Source: Ancylostoma caninum (taxonomy: Eukaryota; Nematoda; Chromadorea; Rhabditida; Ancylostomatidae). Taken from it: a stretch of DNA of 64,000 bases. The stretch covers positions 1 through 64,000 of the forward strand of contig JBAJFG010000165.1 in assembly GCA_037903475.1 (NCBI GenBank), read 5' to 3'. A program made the position numbers and the translations under genes. The notes under the pieces were generated by a model. That model ran no database searches and was not told where the DNA came from. It saw only the letters and a program-made list of their open reading frames with translations. Of this stretch, positions 9,464-18,511 are shown one piece after another (the first letter of the stretch is position 1; each line of letters begins with the position of its first letter).

Positions 9464-12217
9464 AGTAGCCCTGGAAAAGAATGTTTTCACTTTAAGATCC
9501 TCATTACTTTTTCTCCCTCTCTTCACACGCTTAGTTTTAGTCCTAATAGGGGTATCATCAATCTCGTGTGGAACTTTTATTAGCATGTCGTGCTGAATGC
9601 GTATTGGATCATCATTTTTCTCAATATTCGCTAATAGAGCGGAGTTTTCACTGACTTCGAGGACTCTAAATGGACCGCTCCAACTGTCTACCAACTTGGG
9701 GTGCTTGGAAGTACTTTTCTCAGCCGGCAGCTTAACATATACCCGGTCTCCTACCTTGGGTAGCGAGTTTGGCTTCACCTTATTACGCGTGTCATACCTT
9801 TGCTTCATGCGGGTCCTATATTCTTCGTTCATTTCCCTTGTGCATTCACGAATATGTTGAATTCCCGCTAGCAGTTCATATTTGTAGTCGTCAAAATCTA
9901 TGTGATTCCACGATAACTCATCCTGCGGTATCTCATTAGATGGCTGATTTGGGTCAAACGCATGCAATAAGTAAAATGGACTGTCTCCCGTAGCTTCGTG
10001 GGGTGCTGAATTATATGCAAAGACGACCATTGGTAACAATACATCCCACTGCGCTGGAATCACAGTTTTCTTCCTCAGCATACGTGTAATTGTCCCTATT
10101 GCACGCTCGGTGATACCGTTTTCCCTCGGGTTATACCCCTTGGTCGTGGACTGTTTTATGCCAGAGATCCTGCATACCTCTGACATCACATTATTGACAA
10201 ACTCAGGACCCTGGTCTGAGTGCAGAACTTTCGGCCAACGGCAACCTTCACAGATCCATCGCTCGAACAGAGTTCTGGCAATGGTTCTTGCGGTTTTATC
10301 TGGGACTGGGTACGCTCCCACGAATTTTGTGAAGTGGTCGATTACTACGAGAGCATACCGGTTACCACTCTCGGACAAACCTAGCTCCACAATGTCCATA
10401 CCAACTAACTCAAATGGCTTTGACGTGGTGATTGGCTTCAAGGGAGGTATATTGCGCTCGTGTGTTCGCGCGAGAAAACATTCCCTACATGCCTTAGACC
10501 ATTTAAGTACGTCTTTCTCCATACCTTCCCAAAATACCACCTTCTTCAGCTTACGCACCAACTTACGTCCACTTAAATGTCCGGCCATAACGCCTGCATG
10601 CGCTTCGTCAAATACTGCCTTCCGATGTTGTTTCGGGACAACTTTTACCACGGAATTTTCTGTGATCATTTTCAAATTCCCGTTCTCAATGACGAAATCA
10701 GCGGTGCTATATCTACGTGCACATCTTGGCAACTTCACCTCAGTGCTTTCGTGATTACTCTCCAGGTGCGCAATTAGATCTTTGTAGTCAGGGTCACTTT
10801 TCAAGGCACTTAACCATTGCGACTGCTGCGAGTCTATCTGGCCCACAATGGCCTCATTTTCCGCACACACCGCTTCATCCTCGGTTACATTCCTTACCGC
10901 GCCTCTAGACAAACTATCTGCTACGGCGTTCGCTTTCCCTGCCACATATTGGATCTCCAGCTTATATTTTTGCACTTCCAAAGCCCAACGTAACACTCTA
11001 GCCGAAACATTTGTTTGTTTGAACAAGCTTGTTAGTGCCTTATGGTCAGTTCTCACCACTGTTTTCAACCCGTAAATGAAAAAGTGGAACTTTTTCAACG
11101 CGAAAATTACTGCCAGCGCCTCAAGATCAGTAACATGGTAGTTTCTTTCGGCTTTCGTCAGACTTTTAGAGGCGAAGTATAGTGGGTGCAACAGTTTATC
11201 CTCCCCTTCTTGGCAGAGAACTGCTCTAAGACCATCCCCTGAAGCGTCCGTGTATATAATAAAAGGCCTAGACTCGTTCGCTGCAGCGGCTACGTCTGGC
11301 TGAGCTAGGACTGGGGCTTTGGTCATGACTTCTTTTAGGCTCTCAAATGCATTGCTTTCGACTGGTGTCCACTTCCATTCCGTTTTTGGGCTTGTTAAAT
11401 TGTACAGTGGCTTCGCGATTTTTGAGAATCCTAGGATGAACTTACGGTAGTAAGACGCCATACCTAAGAAGGTTCTCAAATCACTGACATTTCGCGGTGC
11501 AGGATATTGTTGGATTTTGCATACCTTATCCGGGTCTGTAGTTACGCCCTCTTCATTTATTTTATGCCCGAGAAACGAAACCTCCTTCTTGAAGAACTCA
11601 CACTTCTGTGGTTTCAGTTTCAGATTTGCTTTCCTCAATGCGGTCAACACTAGACGCAGCACCTCATAATGACGTTCTATCGTCTTTGTTGCTATCAAAA
11701 TATCATCTATATACACGAAGACTTCGCTATCTTTAACCCCTATTTCGCCGAGGACCATATCCATTAGCCTTTGGAATTCAGCGGGGCTAGTCGACAAGCC
11801 GAAGGGAAGTACTTCAAACTCGAAGAGACCTTCGCTTGTTGTGAACGCGCTCTTCTCTTTAGCGGTATCTGACAACCGAATCTGCCAGTAGCCAGAAGCC
11901 ATATCTAGGGTAGAGAAAACTTTCTTCCCTCCTAGACTCTGGATCACCGTGTCGATAGTCGGAAGAGGGTACGAGTCATGCTTGGTTACCTTGTTGAGAG
12001 CACGATAGTCGATACACAATCTCAAGGAACCATCCTTCTTCCTTACCAAGACGACTGGGGACGCCCATTCTGACTTACTTTTTCGTATGATTCCCCGTTC
12101 CAGTAAACCTTTTATGATTTCCTTGAACTCCTTCCTGGCACCAATTGGTACCGGTCGAGTCCTTTGCTTGATCGGCTGACTGTCACCTGTGTCTATGTTA
12201 TGTTCGACCAGGTTCGT
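8174..12217 (-). CDS. pol: gypsy Pol: RT, RNase H, integrase, plus C-terminal extension
   Basis: The frame is open from directly after the TAA at 12218 to a TAA at 8176-8174. It has no obvious start of its own and continues the Gag-protease frame. Numbering from 12049, RT has VRKKDGSLRLCIDYRALNK at 2-20 and the YIDD catalytic box at 113-116. RNase H has TDAS at 267-270 and TDHKAL at 334-339. Integrase has an HHCC zinc site (H484, H491, C521, C524) and the D,D-35-E triad D552, D612, E648. PKVGDRVY near 764 is the usual gypsy C-terminal integrase segment. The basic segment TKTKRVKRGRK (838-848) links to the extra domain. Residue 275 is Arg where gypsy RNase H normally has Gly. Translation probably needs readthrough of, or a change at, the TAA. 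Confidence 0.9.
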   Translation of the reverse strand, partial: TNLVEHNIDTGDSQPIKQRTRPVPIGARKEFKEIIKGLLERGIIRKSKSEWASPVVLVRKKDGSLRLCIDYRALNKVTKHDSYPLPTIDTVIQSLGGKKVFSTLDMASGYWQIRLSDTAKEKSAFTTSEGLFEFEVLPFGLSTSPAEFQRLMDMVLGEIGVKDSEVFVYIDDILIATKTIERHYEVLRLVLTALRKANLKLKPQKCEFFKKEVSFLGHKINEEGVTTDPDKVCKIQQYPAPRNVSDLRTFLGMASYYRKFILGFSKIAKPLYNLTSPKTEWKWTPVESNAFESLKEVMTKAPVLAQPDVAAAANESRPFIIYTDASGDGLRAVLCQEGEDKLLHPLYFASKSLTKAERNYHVTDLEALAVIFALKKFHFFIYGLKTVVRTDHKALTSLFKQTNVSARVLRWALEVQKYKLEIQYVAGKANAVADSLSRGAVRNVTEDEAVCAENEAIVGQIDSQQSQWLSALKSDPDYKDLIAHLESNHESTEVKLPRCARRYSTADFVIENGNLKMITENSVVKVVPKQHRKAVFDEAHAGVMAGHLSGRKLVRKLKKVVFWEGMEKDVLKWSKACRECFLARTHERNIPPLKPITTSKPFELVGMDIVELGLSESGNRYALVVIDHFTKFVGAYPVPDKTARTIARTLFERWICEGCRWPKVLHSDQGPEFVNNVMSEVCRISGIKQSTTKGYNPRENGITERAIGTITRMLRKKTVIPAQWDVLLPMVVFAYNSAPHEATGDSPFYLLHAFDPNQPSNEIPQDELSWNHIDFDDYKYELLAGIQHIRECTREMNEEYRTRMKQRYDTRNKVKPNSLPKVGDRVYVKLPAEKSTSKHPKLVDSWSGPFRVLEVSENSALLANIEKNDDPIRIQHDMLIKVPHEIDDTPIRTKTKRVKRGRKSNEDLKVKTFFSRATMASDPVLADNSALGLFYVCPGAGKRLGTNDPEDYRCTVRDMTFADVIPEEQDPTIRSLRIHSIFSLARMISIYENETDLDKKRFLMRSSTHTFVTVSGAEKAYTFFKRNCEHVLKALLIHDGSPVAMAAKKNVNIDITQLNDLANAGVRFAQTHAWEDVDIRGPVRKTVLFVPCGLRGYARCVRLEEGVSMIVYDSLKDVITSLRNITNLSNCIFLTPTTDKPYDASEWQALAMAMTTVARLGTKLVAVSSPRGEAAWSTHRKDTHDMFEVVRDSAAAMRSNITTMFTLVPSLSEPFACLGEKSRVSEVAVYPAEAVKSFLTALQKYVAPYVRSGKASLYEVFEHPTDRARAYKEKRKAQKSDGDHTYRNVQATPRGYDRNNGFSGYSGPIGAEVPRGRGRGRGVPRGRGRGYGVRHARGGYDNRFQPY
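9471..9482 (-). other. candidate 3' splice site before the third ORF
   Basis: Minus-strand CATTCTTTTCCAG is followed by GGCTACT and the ATG at 9463. It closely fits the nematode acceptor (T-rich then CAG), and its spacing to the ATG is like that of the gag acceptor at 14958. Confidence 0.5.
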
Positions 12218-12220
12218 TTA
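12218..12220 (-). other. single in-frame stop between protease and RT
   Basis: TAA at 12220-12218 is followed directly by in-frame codons of the RT N-terminal region. Distances confirm that the frames are the same (168 nt from 12217 to the next anchor at 12049). The downstream bases are ACG AAC, not the CAR-YYA readthrough context. Confidence 0.85.
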
Positions 12221-14956
12221 GGTCAATTCCGAGTCTCTGACAGCGAAAACGTCTTTGAACCCCTCTATCAACTCTTCTAGCTGAGACGTCATCTCCGATC
12301 GTGTGCCCAACACCTTCAGTAACTCTTCCATACGCATGTGTTCGTCGACTTGTAGGCGTCCATCTGCTCGCTCCAGCATATCAGCTCCTAGCTCGTGGGC
12401 ATTTGGTGGAGTCCATCTCTCTTCATCCCATTCACCCACGACTTCTCCCTTTCGGAGCACTACTGGTTCTTCAGAAAAGTTGGAGATCGTAGCCACCGTT
12501 GTTCCATCTTCAGCAACTCGACAAATGCCATGCCCTATCGATGGGTGCGTGGACCATAGACAGTGGTCTCCATGCGAGACTTCTCCCTCCAGCTCTACCA
12601 CCTTAGTTATACCTGGCGGCACGAAAACCCTATCTTTTACCAGTGCTTGTACTCGAGACTCTTCTTCTGCTCCGTTGGTTCCTGTAGTTGGGAACACCAG
12701 TTCAATCCCAAACAACTCAAGCGCATTAGTTCCCAGGATGATGACTCCTTCTAACGCTTGGCTGACATGAAATGCAACAGACTTCGTAGCGCCTTGTATC
12801 GTCACTGGCATGCGAATTGTGTCTACAAAGTCCATGACTACTCCAGATGCATCACGCACGATTGCTTTGATCCTAGGAATCCGTTGAACGTAGACATCCA
12901 AATCGACACCATCAGCCCTTGCATCACGGAAAACACCTAATGGAACAATCGAAGCTTCGGAGCCGGTGTCAAGCAACGCTGTAACCTCCCGATCCATCAC
13001 TGTAATTGGGGTTAGCGATTTGCTTCCGAAGAGTCCTTGAGTCTCACGAAATTCCTTGCTCATGGATACACTTCCAACCCGCTTATCTACTAACGCAGAA
13101 AACGACCCAGCCTGCCGTTCATTGCTACCTCCTCTAGGACGTGTGCTCTCCTCTCGCTGCCGTGCGGACTTGAACCGACAATCCTTAGCCATATGTCCGC
13201 GTTTTCCACAACTGTAGCATTCCACTACACCTTTGTCCGTTGTAGCATTCTGTGGCCTAGACTGTGTTACCTCTCTACTGCTTCTACCAAGCCGGTTGTG
13301 CATCATCGCCTCTACGGTACCGCTAGGTTGAGTATGATTTGAGGGCCTGCCTCTGTCTCCATTGATGTTGTTGAACCGTTCGAACCGACTATCCCCTGAT
13401 CTACTTGATTGGGGCCTGGGAGTCATTTTACGGTCCGTGCTCTGAGACATCTCCGCTACCGCCCTCCTATTTCTTTCTAACCTAAGAGCAGCTCTTTTTA
13501 CATTCTCGTATGCTTCACCGCTTCTACTTGTCTCAATCGCTTCTGACAGCGAGTAGCTACCGTTCCACCTAGCGAGTTGTCTGAATAGTATCTCCGCTTT
13601 CTGCAAAGATACCACATCAGCTGGTGTGTCGGGGAACGCTCTGTGTGCTATCTTTTCAAGCACGACACAGAACTCGCCCACCGATTGGTCGCTCCGCAAT
13701 GACAAGTTTCTCAGTTGTTGCAGCGCCTTAATCCTAGCTGAGTTACCATCCTCTTGCAAGGCCTCCTGCATCGCTGCGACTACCTCTTCGAAACTACCCT
13801 CTTTTACTTCCCTAGGTAGGGTTTCGAACGTGACCAGAGCCTTCTTCCTGAGGAAGCTCTCGAACAATTGCACTAGGCTCCTATCGTCCCATTGCGGCTT
13901 GTGATATCGTATCAAGAACGAGTTCACAAATCTCTTGAAGCTTTGATTCTCCCCGCCATGGAAGGGTTCTATTACCGGAAGCGCGGCTGTTTTCATGTAC
14001 TCTAGTAGGGCATCATCGCACTCGTGCTTCCTTCCTCTCACTTCCTCATTCCTACCACCGGACTGAGTCAAGATCGTACCTGTGCCCCACGAATGTGCGC
14101 TCGCGTCCTTTGTCCAACTGGAGCTTCCGTTTTGCAATGGCGAGCAATACGTGCGGGTCGATTGATTCGAGGCGTCCGAGATCGATTTGACCTGTAATTG
14201 TTGCGAATCTAATTGTGGTCGGTTGACACCTGCTTTGGAAAACCTTATCCATTTTCCATTAGAATCTATGCTGGACTCACCATTGTCTCCAACGTTCGCA
14301 CTTGACGCCTGCTGACCCATCCTCTCGATGCGACTCGCCAATTCCTGAATCTGCACATCTTGTTGTTTAATCAGCTTTGTTAGTTTTTCATTTTCATTTT
14401 CTTTTTCACTAGCTCTCTCTATTAATTGTCTTACATGGTCTACTAGATCACTACTAGGACACCCAACCATATCAGCTAACACTTGCAGGGACTCCCTGTC
14501 TGACATCCTTTCGTCAAGACATGTCTCCAACTGTTCGGTTTGTGTCAGCCCAGCTACCTTTAAGATTTCGATAACACCCTCTTCGATGTCATCCCTCTTT
14601 CCTACTTCGAGGTTCTGCAGGCACTCCTTACATTCCTCTACAAATTGCTCACATAAAACTTTTGTTGCCTCCTTCGCAACCTTTGCCTGTCGTTCCACGG
14701 ACTCCATTACCGCATTTCGGATTGGGTCCGTGGTCCTGAACGACGTTCCTAGGGCTTTCTCACACTCAACTACTATAGCTGATATGTGTCTGCTAGCTGT
14801 TCTCACAAGTTCTTTACTCCTCTGCCCGAACAACCTCACCTTTGAATCGATGTGTTCTTCCTGCTGCACGTTCTCGCCTGTCTCCATTGCATCTGCGACC
14901 GCTGATTTCTCTGGAGACTGGAGCAGCATCTCTTCCGTGTAGTCGTCGGTGCTCAT
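12218..14956 (-). CDS. gag: gypsy Gag-protease (912 aa)
   Basis: The ATG at 14956-14954 lies one base after a strong acceptor (ATTGATTTTGCAG). The N-terminal 190 residues are acidic and helical, and a likely coiled coil follows (EKENENEKLTKLIKQQDVQIQ, about 190-215). The Retrotrans_gag-like region is at about 330-480 (HGGENQSFKRFVNSF onward). One CCHC knuckle, CYSCGKRGHMAKDC, lies at 580-593. The aspartic protease is marked by LLDTGSEASIVPLG, with DTG at 663-665. The frame runs past protease into the segment that in gypsy elements precedes RT (FKDVFAV) and then meets TAA. The stop is thus within conserved Pol sequence, not at the Gag/Pol border. It could be a nonsense mutation or a regulated stop. 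Confidence 0.92.
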   Translation of the reverse strand: MSTDDYTEEMLLQSPEKSAVADAMETGENVQQEEHIDSKVRLFGQRSKELVRTASRHISAIVVECEKALGTSFRTTDPIRNAVMESVERQAKVAKEATKVLCEQFVEECKECLQNLEVGKRDDIEEGVIEILKVAGLTQTEQLETCLDERMSDRESLQVLADMVGCPSSDLVDHVRQLIERASEKENENEKLTKLIKQQDVQIQELASRIERMGQQASSANVGDNGESSIDSNGKWIRFSKAGVNRPQLDSQQLQVKSISDASNQSTRTYCSPLQNGSSSWTKDASAHSWGTGTILTQSGGRNEEVRGRKHECDDALLEYMKTAALPVIEPFHGGENQSFKRFVNSFLIRYHKPQWDDRSLVQLFESFLRKKALVTFETLPREVKEGSFEEVVAAMQEALQEDGNSARIKALQQLRNLSLRSDQSVGEFCVVLEKIAHRAFPDTPADVVSLQKAEILFRQLARWNGSYSLSEAIETSRSGEAYENVKRAALRLERNRRAVAEMSQSTDRKMTPRPQSSRSGDSRFERFNNINGDRGRPSNHTQPSGTVEAMMHNRLGRSSREVTQSRPQNATTDKGVVECYSCGKRGHMAKDCRFKSARQREESTRPRGGSNERQAGSFSALVDKRVGSVSMSKEFRETQGLFGSKSLTPITVMDREVTALLDTGSEASIVPLGVFRDARADGVDLDVYVQRIPRIKAIVRDASGVVMDFVDTIRMPVTIQGATKSVAFHVSQALEGVIILGTNALELFGIELVFPTTGTNGAEEESRVQALVKDRVFVPPGITKVVELEGEVSHGDHCLWSTHPSIGHGICRVAEDGTTVATISNFSEEPVVLRKGEVVGEWDEERWTPPNAHELGADMLERADGRLQVDEHMRMEELLKVLGTRSEMTSQLEELIEGFKDVFAVRDSELT

Positions 14957-14957
14957 T

Positions 14958-15053
14958 CTGCAAAATCAATAATATTGCTTCTATCAATCGCGTCAACACA
15001 CAGTAATGCGACACGAGAACACCACGGTATATGAGAGTGACGAGCGACAATAC
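14958..15053 (-). other. candidate 96-nt intron in the gypsy leader
   Basis: In element sense a donor-like CATAAG|GTATTG (last exon base 15054) is followed 96 nt later by the acceptor ATTGATTTTGCAG (intron end 14958). Size and acceptor fit a small nematode intron. The acceptor alone could instead receive a trans-spliced leader. Confidence 0.45.
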
Positions 15054-15618
15054 CTTATGAAAGGATGTGGGAGATGAGAATGATGAAATACCAAGCCGTA
15101 CTATTGCTTTTTCCTTCACCACTATCCTCAGCCCTCCTTCCTCACTCTTTATTCACTCGCAACGGCGCCCTATCCTATGCCCGGCGCGCCCTAGGGTCGA
15201 TGCGCTTCAACAATCGATCAATCGATAGCGCACGCTACGCTGAGTTAAGTACCTAGGCGGCTCTTGCCCTGTTACAGACTCTCGATCGATACCGCGGCGC
15301 CCTAGCTCCTCTACTGCAGCCACCTGATCACCTGATCGATCGATGATGACGACCGCTATGGGTACAAGTCACCAACTCAGCTCTCCACGAAGGCGATCCC
15401 AGCCGGATGCAAGCCTTCTCTGATTCAAACCTCCAGTGGTGATCCTTGTGGATACTAACCACTTCTATCTACCTCTCTGTTAGTGGCGACCTCTCGCGGT
15501 TCAAGCCACTTCTCTACTCCCTACACTCTGCAACTACCGATCCTTGCGGATTCCAAGTACTGCTCCTACCCTCTGCTTGGTTCCTCTTCCTTCTACAACC
15601 AGCTTGGCTCGGCCCCCA
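15054..15618 (-). other. gypsy 5' leader
   Basis: Untranslated region between the 5' LTR and gag. It contains several ATCGAT palindromes (15210-15230, 15284-15290, 15335-15345). These may be packaging or dimerisation structures, but that is only a guess. Confidence 0.5.
15599..15618 (-). other. gypsy primer-binding site
   Basis: Starts TGGGGGCCGAGCC directly at the LTR edge in element sense. TGG pairs with the CCA end of a tRNA. The first seven bases would also pair with a tRNA-Pro end, but the match then breaks, so I do not assign the primer. Confidence 0.55.
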
Positions 15619-15924
15619 TGTACTGGGTTCACGGTCCCAGTGCAGCCGGTTGGATAGAACGTAGGGGAACGATCACGGCCACGCGGTATTTTCGTGCCTC
15701 CACACTCTTCTGCACGACCACACAGAGGGTTCGGTAGGGTTTTATTAAGTCCACAAACGCATACAGCAGCAACAGAGCAAATAAAGAATGGGAACAACAA
15801 GATTACAATGATCTGATGGTCCTTTTATACCGGACGGATACCGCCGATTCTGGATTTGAAGTTCGCGGGCAAGTGGGCGGGCGCGCTCATTCAACACATC
15901 TGGTAATCCTAGATCTACCTAACA
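15619..15924 (-). repeat. gypsy 5' LTR
   Basis: 306 bp, with no difference from 7595-7900 seen by eye. Confidence 0.95.
15821..15829 (-). promoter_or_regulatory. TATA box of the gypsy 5' LTR
   Basis: TATAAAAGG in element sense, about 95 nt into the LTR, where U3 promoters of LTR elements carry their TATA box. Confidence 0.65.
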
Positions 15925-15928
15925 GAGG
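15925..15928. repeat. target-site duplication, right copy (GAGG)
   Basis: Matches 7591-7594. Confidence 0.85.
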
Positions 15929-16014
15929 CTTCCAAACGTAAAATGGATAGAATTTTGATGCACCGTTGCATGAGAAATGGTATTTAACAGGTGTTCATAA
16001 GTTTGTTCCTGGCA

Positions 16015-16280
16015 CGTTGTGGTCGCTGAGATTTTTGGACTATTCTTGTCCGTATGTGCGATAAACGCGGTGGTTCAGTGGATATTTATTATATACTGTA
16101 CAATAGAGAGTGAGTGAGAGGAGTAAAGTGAGTAATGAGCGCCTCGTTGGGCTTACAGCATCATTCGGCCCAGTAAGTGGTATCTCTAGCATGAAACGCG
16201 TCAGCCCCGTCCCCTCCACAAGAGGTACAGTATCGGCGGTGGACGTGAATACTGCAAGGATCATCGATCTGTCGATGATA
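16015..16280 (-). repeat. BEL 3' LTR
   Basis: Aligns along its whole length with 18954-19218. Its first base pair is CG where the other copy has TG. Substitutions are scattered throughout. Confidence 0.85.
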
Positions 16281-16560
16281 CTCCGACGCCCGACAAGAAT
16301 TGTCACTATTAATATCACTGGTCGTATCTTTCTTCCTTGTCGTCGTGGTGCGGCGAGGATCGACTTCTTGAGGTGGGCGACGGCGAGGTGAAGGGCGAGG
16401 GCAGATGGCAGGAGCTGAAGGCGAACGGCGAGTGGGTGGCGGTGGTGACGGACGGGGCTGGTCGGTGTGGTAGTCGGCTTGACGTGGAATACGAGACGGC
16501 GGCGGCTTAACCTGACGGTAGACGGTTGGAGTTGTGAATACTGTGGCCCTTTCGAGGCTA
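16281..16560 (-). pseudogene. BEL Pol C-terminal tail remnant
   Basis: One minus-strand frame reads a Pro/Arg-rich stretch (PRPSPPPPTRRSPSAP, then PRPSPRRRPPQEVDPRRT) that ends just before the 3' LTR. Such tails occur at the end of Pao-family polyproteins. The junction with protease at about 16560-16620 marks the internal deletion. Confidence 0.5.
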
Positions 16561-16593
16561 ATGTGTAGTTTTTCGTATCTCTCGCGTTTTCCT

Positions 16594-17332
16594 TTAATCG
16601 AGATGGAGCAGTTGTGAAACCGTATGCGTGGAGGATTTCACCAGAATATTTAGGATTTTCGCCTCTTTGGCTCTCTGTTGGCCCATCCAGCTCAGAGTTT
16701 TAGTGTCGCGTCTCTGGTCTTCCGTTTCCTCATGGATAGCTGTCAGGTTGTAACTGGCAGATTTAGTCTGACTCACGCTGCTCAAACCACCGTAAATTGT
16801 GTGGCCAAAAACTGTTTCGTGTAGTCCGGACGGGGTTCTAGATCCATTACCGATAACTAGGTCATGACAATAGTCAAGACCTACCAAAACGCGTGGAATT
16901 TGATTTTCTACACGTAATTTCGTGCTTGCCAAGAAAATGCCATTGGTTTTTAGAGAGATGACATCATCTTGCTCGAGTTTCACCGCTGTAAATCCATCAG
17001 TGAATATCGGTCTGGTTAGCACGGTCATTTTAATCTCTTTTCCAAATGCAGTTCCAACTTTAACAGGAACAATATGGCTTGCGAACGTTTCGATAGGTCC
17101 ACCAATTTCCGAAGTGAAACATTTTTCGGTCATGTTTTGAAAGACTAAATTGTTCTACGAGCTTCTCATCAATAACGGTTTTTTGTGCACCTGAGTCAAA
17201 AACGAAAAGAACTTCCTCGTATTGTTGCTTTCTTGCATTCCATACGCTGCCCTCGGCTGTCATTAACACGAGCTGTTCGCTTGTTGAACTCTCGACGCGA
17301 CGGTTAGAGTTTGTGGAAGTATCCACGCACAT
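16594..17332 (-). pseudogene. BEL/Pao protease region, frameshifted
   Basis: Two overlapping minus-strand frames hold a Pao-type retropepsin domain. The first contains EVLFVFDSGAQKTVIDEKLVEQF, where DSGA is the active-site motif. The second contains LVGLDYCHDLV and then PSGLHETVFGHTIYGG, the typical C-terminal part of this domain, where an L/TxxGxxIxG pattern is conserved. A frameshift near 17100-17130 separates them. The chain then runs into STHTVSQLLHLD and ends, with no RT. Confidence 0.8.
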
Positions 17333-17388
17333 TTGTGCATTAATTAATGCATGTTTTCTGCGATCAGATTGTTTAGATTGTTTCCTAT

Positions 17389-18511
17389 TTAATGTTTAGA
17401 CTGTTTCCTATTTGACCTCTGACCGTAATTTCGACAGTTCCCTCGATCTGAATGGTTGAAGGGAATGTGCATAGCCTGTAGCTTGTTAGCGTAATCATTA
17501 TGTGGCTTGTATTTCTTGAAACACAGGCTGACATGGTGTTTCTGGCCACAGTGTGCAGTCTTGTTTTTGGCAGACAAAACTGCTATGAGCCCGTGAGAAA
17601 TCATTAACATTTAAACAGCGATTTTGTTCTCTAAATGCTTTTCGGGGCATGCTTTGATCGCTGACGGTACGGCATCGTGTGGATGGGTGGTTGCCCTTGT
17701 GGCAAAATGTGCATCCATCACCGTAATTGAGTCGATAGTTGGGGTGCTTCGCTCTTTACTGTTGGACCCTGCCGTTGTTTTTCTAGCATAATCTGCTCTC
17801 ATTGTATCTTCCTACGACAATCTCTTCTTCGAGAACTGCCATTGGGCCACCGTCGTGTTGATTCGAATATGGTGCCCGTGAAAATGACGACATTGACACA
17901 TATAGTCTGCCCGAAACGACGAGTCCGCCCACGCACGCGGGGATCGAGAAGCCGCTACGTTTGCCAGCGCTCAACGTCATCATCCCTGATCTGCGTATCA
18001 CATTTCATCGTTATCTTCATGGTAATGACCAATGATTTGGCTGTGACGTGGACTAAGTGGCAGCCAACAGCATCCGTCCCAGCCGCGCCGTCTCTCGATC
18101 CCCGCCTGCGTGGGCGGACTCGTCGTTTCGGACAGACTATAACTTCTATTTTGCTCGGTAATTTCGGCAATATTTTGGACGATTTCTGAACCGTCTTTGG
18201 TTGAAGCACATAGTTTTTGAGCTCTAGTTTTTGTATATTCTAGGCAATTCTCCATATTCTCTTGAATCTTATTAGATTCGTGCTTTGCGGCTGAAATAGC
18301 GATGAGGTCGTTTGCCTCCGCTATCGATATGTGCAGCTCAGATTCTTCCGTTATTTGGTGAATTTCTGCTAGAATTTCCCTTTTCTCTGAGTTGTCCTCG
18401 CAGTTTTTGTAATCATTTAGTATCTGTACAATTTCTGAAGGTCCCCTCTTGCCTCATTGATTCGCTAAATGCTACTTCGTAGTAACGCTGTCGTATGGCG
18501 ACATTTGGCAT
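17389..18511 (-). pseudogene. BEL/Pao gag, frameshifted and interrupted by a MITE
   Basis: A likely start ATG lies at 18511-18509 (MPNVAIRQRYYEVAF). Helical Gag sequence continues after an early frameshift (NDYKNCEDNSEKREILAEI and later NDLIAISAAKHESNKIQ). It is cut at 18141-17901 by a 241-bp MITE, then resumes with PYSNQHDGGPMAVLEEE. The C-terminal part shows spaced Cys/His residues (HCGQKHHVSLCFKK) like the zinc knuckles of Pao Gag. Several stops and shifts make it dead. Confidence 0.7.
17901..18141. repeat. TA-flanked MITE, family 2 (copy 1)
   Basis: 241 bp with inverted ends TATAGTCTGCCCGAAACGAC at the left and the reverse complement at the right. It is inserted in BEL gag, so it is younger than that element. 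Copies 2 and 3 lie at 59052-59292 and 61942-62181. Confidence 0.9.

Larger units (their letters stand above)
7595..15924 (-). mobile_element. full-length Ty3/gypsy LTR retrotransposon
   Basis: The element is 8330 bp and transcribed from the minus strand. It has two 306-bp LTRs with TG...CA ends in which I find no difference by eye, a 4-bp duplication (GAGG) on both sides, a primer-binding site starting TGG at the inner edge of the 5' LTR, and a purine-rich tract before the 3' LTR. Gag, protease, RT, RNase H and integrase follow in gypsy order, integrase last. One TAA at 12220-12218 splits protease from RT in the same frame. An extra domain of 429 residues follows integrase. Matching LTRs imply a very recent insertion. 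Its left end (in window coordinates) adjoins host or repeat DNA, and its right end abuts the terminus of a TIR element at 15930. Confidence 0.95.

Noticed and set aside
8126..11075. Plus-strand open frames of 60-214 codons opposite gypsy pol
   Set aside because: They are mirror frames of a real minus-strand coding region. They carry no motif of their own.
12049..12049. A separate start codon for Pol at 12049
   Set aside because: The codon there is TTG, inside a conserved RT segment. The frame is open further upstream to the TAA at 12218.
12303..14942. Plus-strand open frames up to 155 codons opposite gag
   Set aside because: Shadows of the minus-strand Gag-protease frame.
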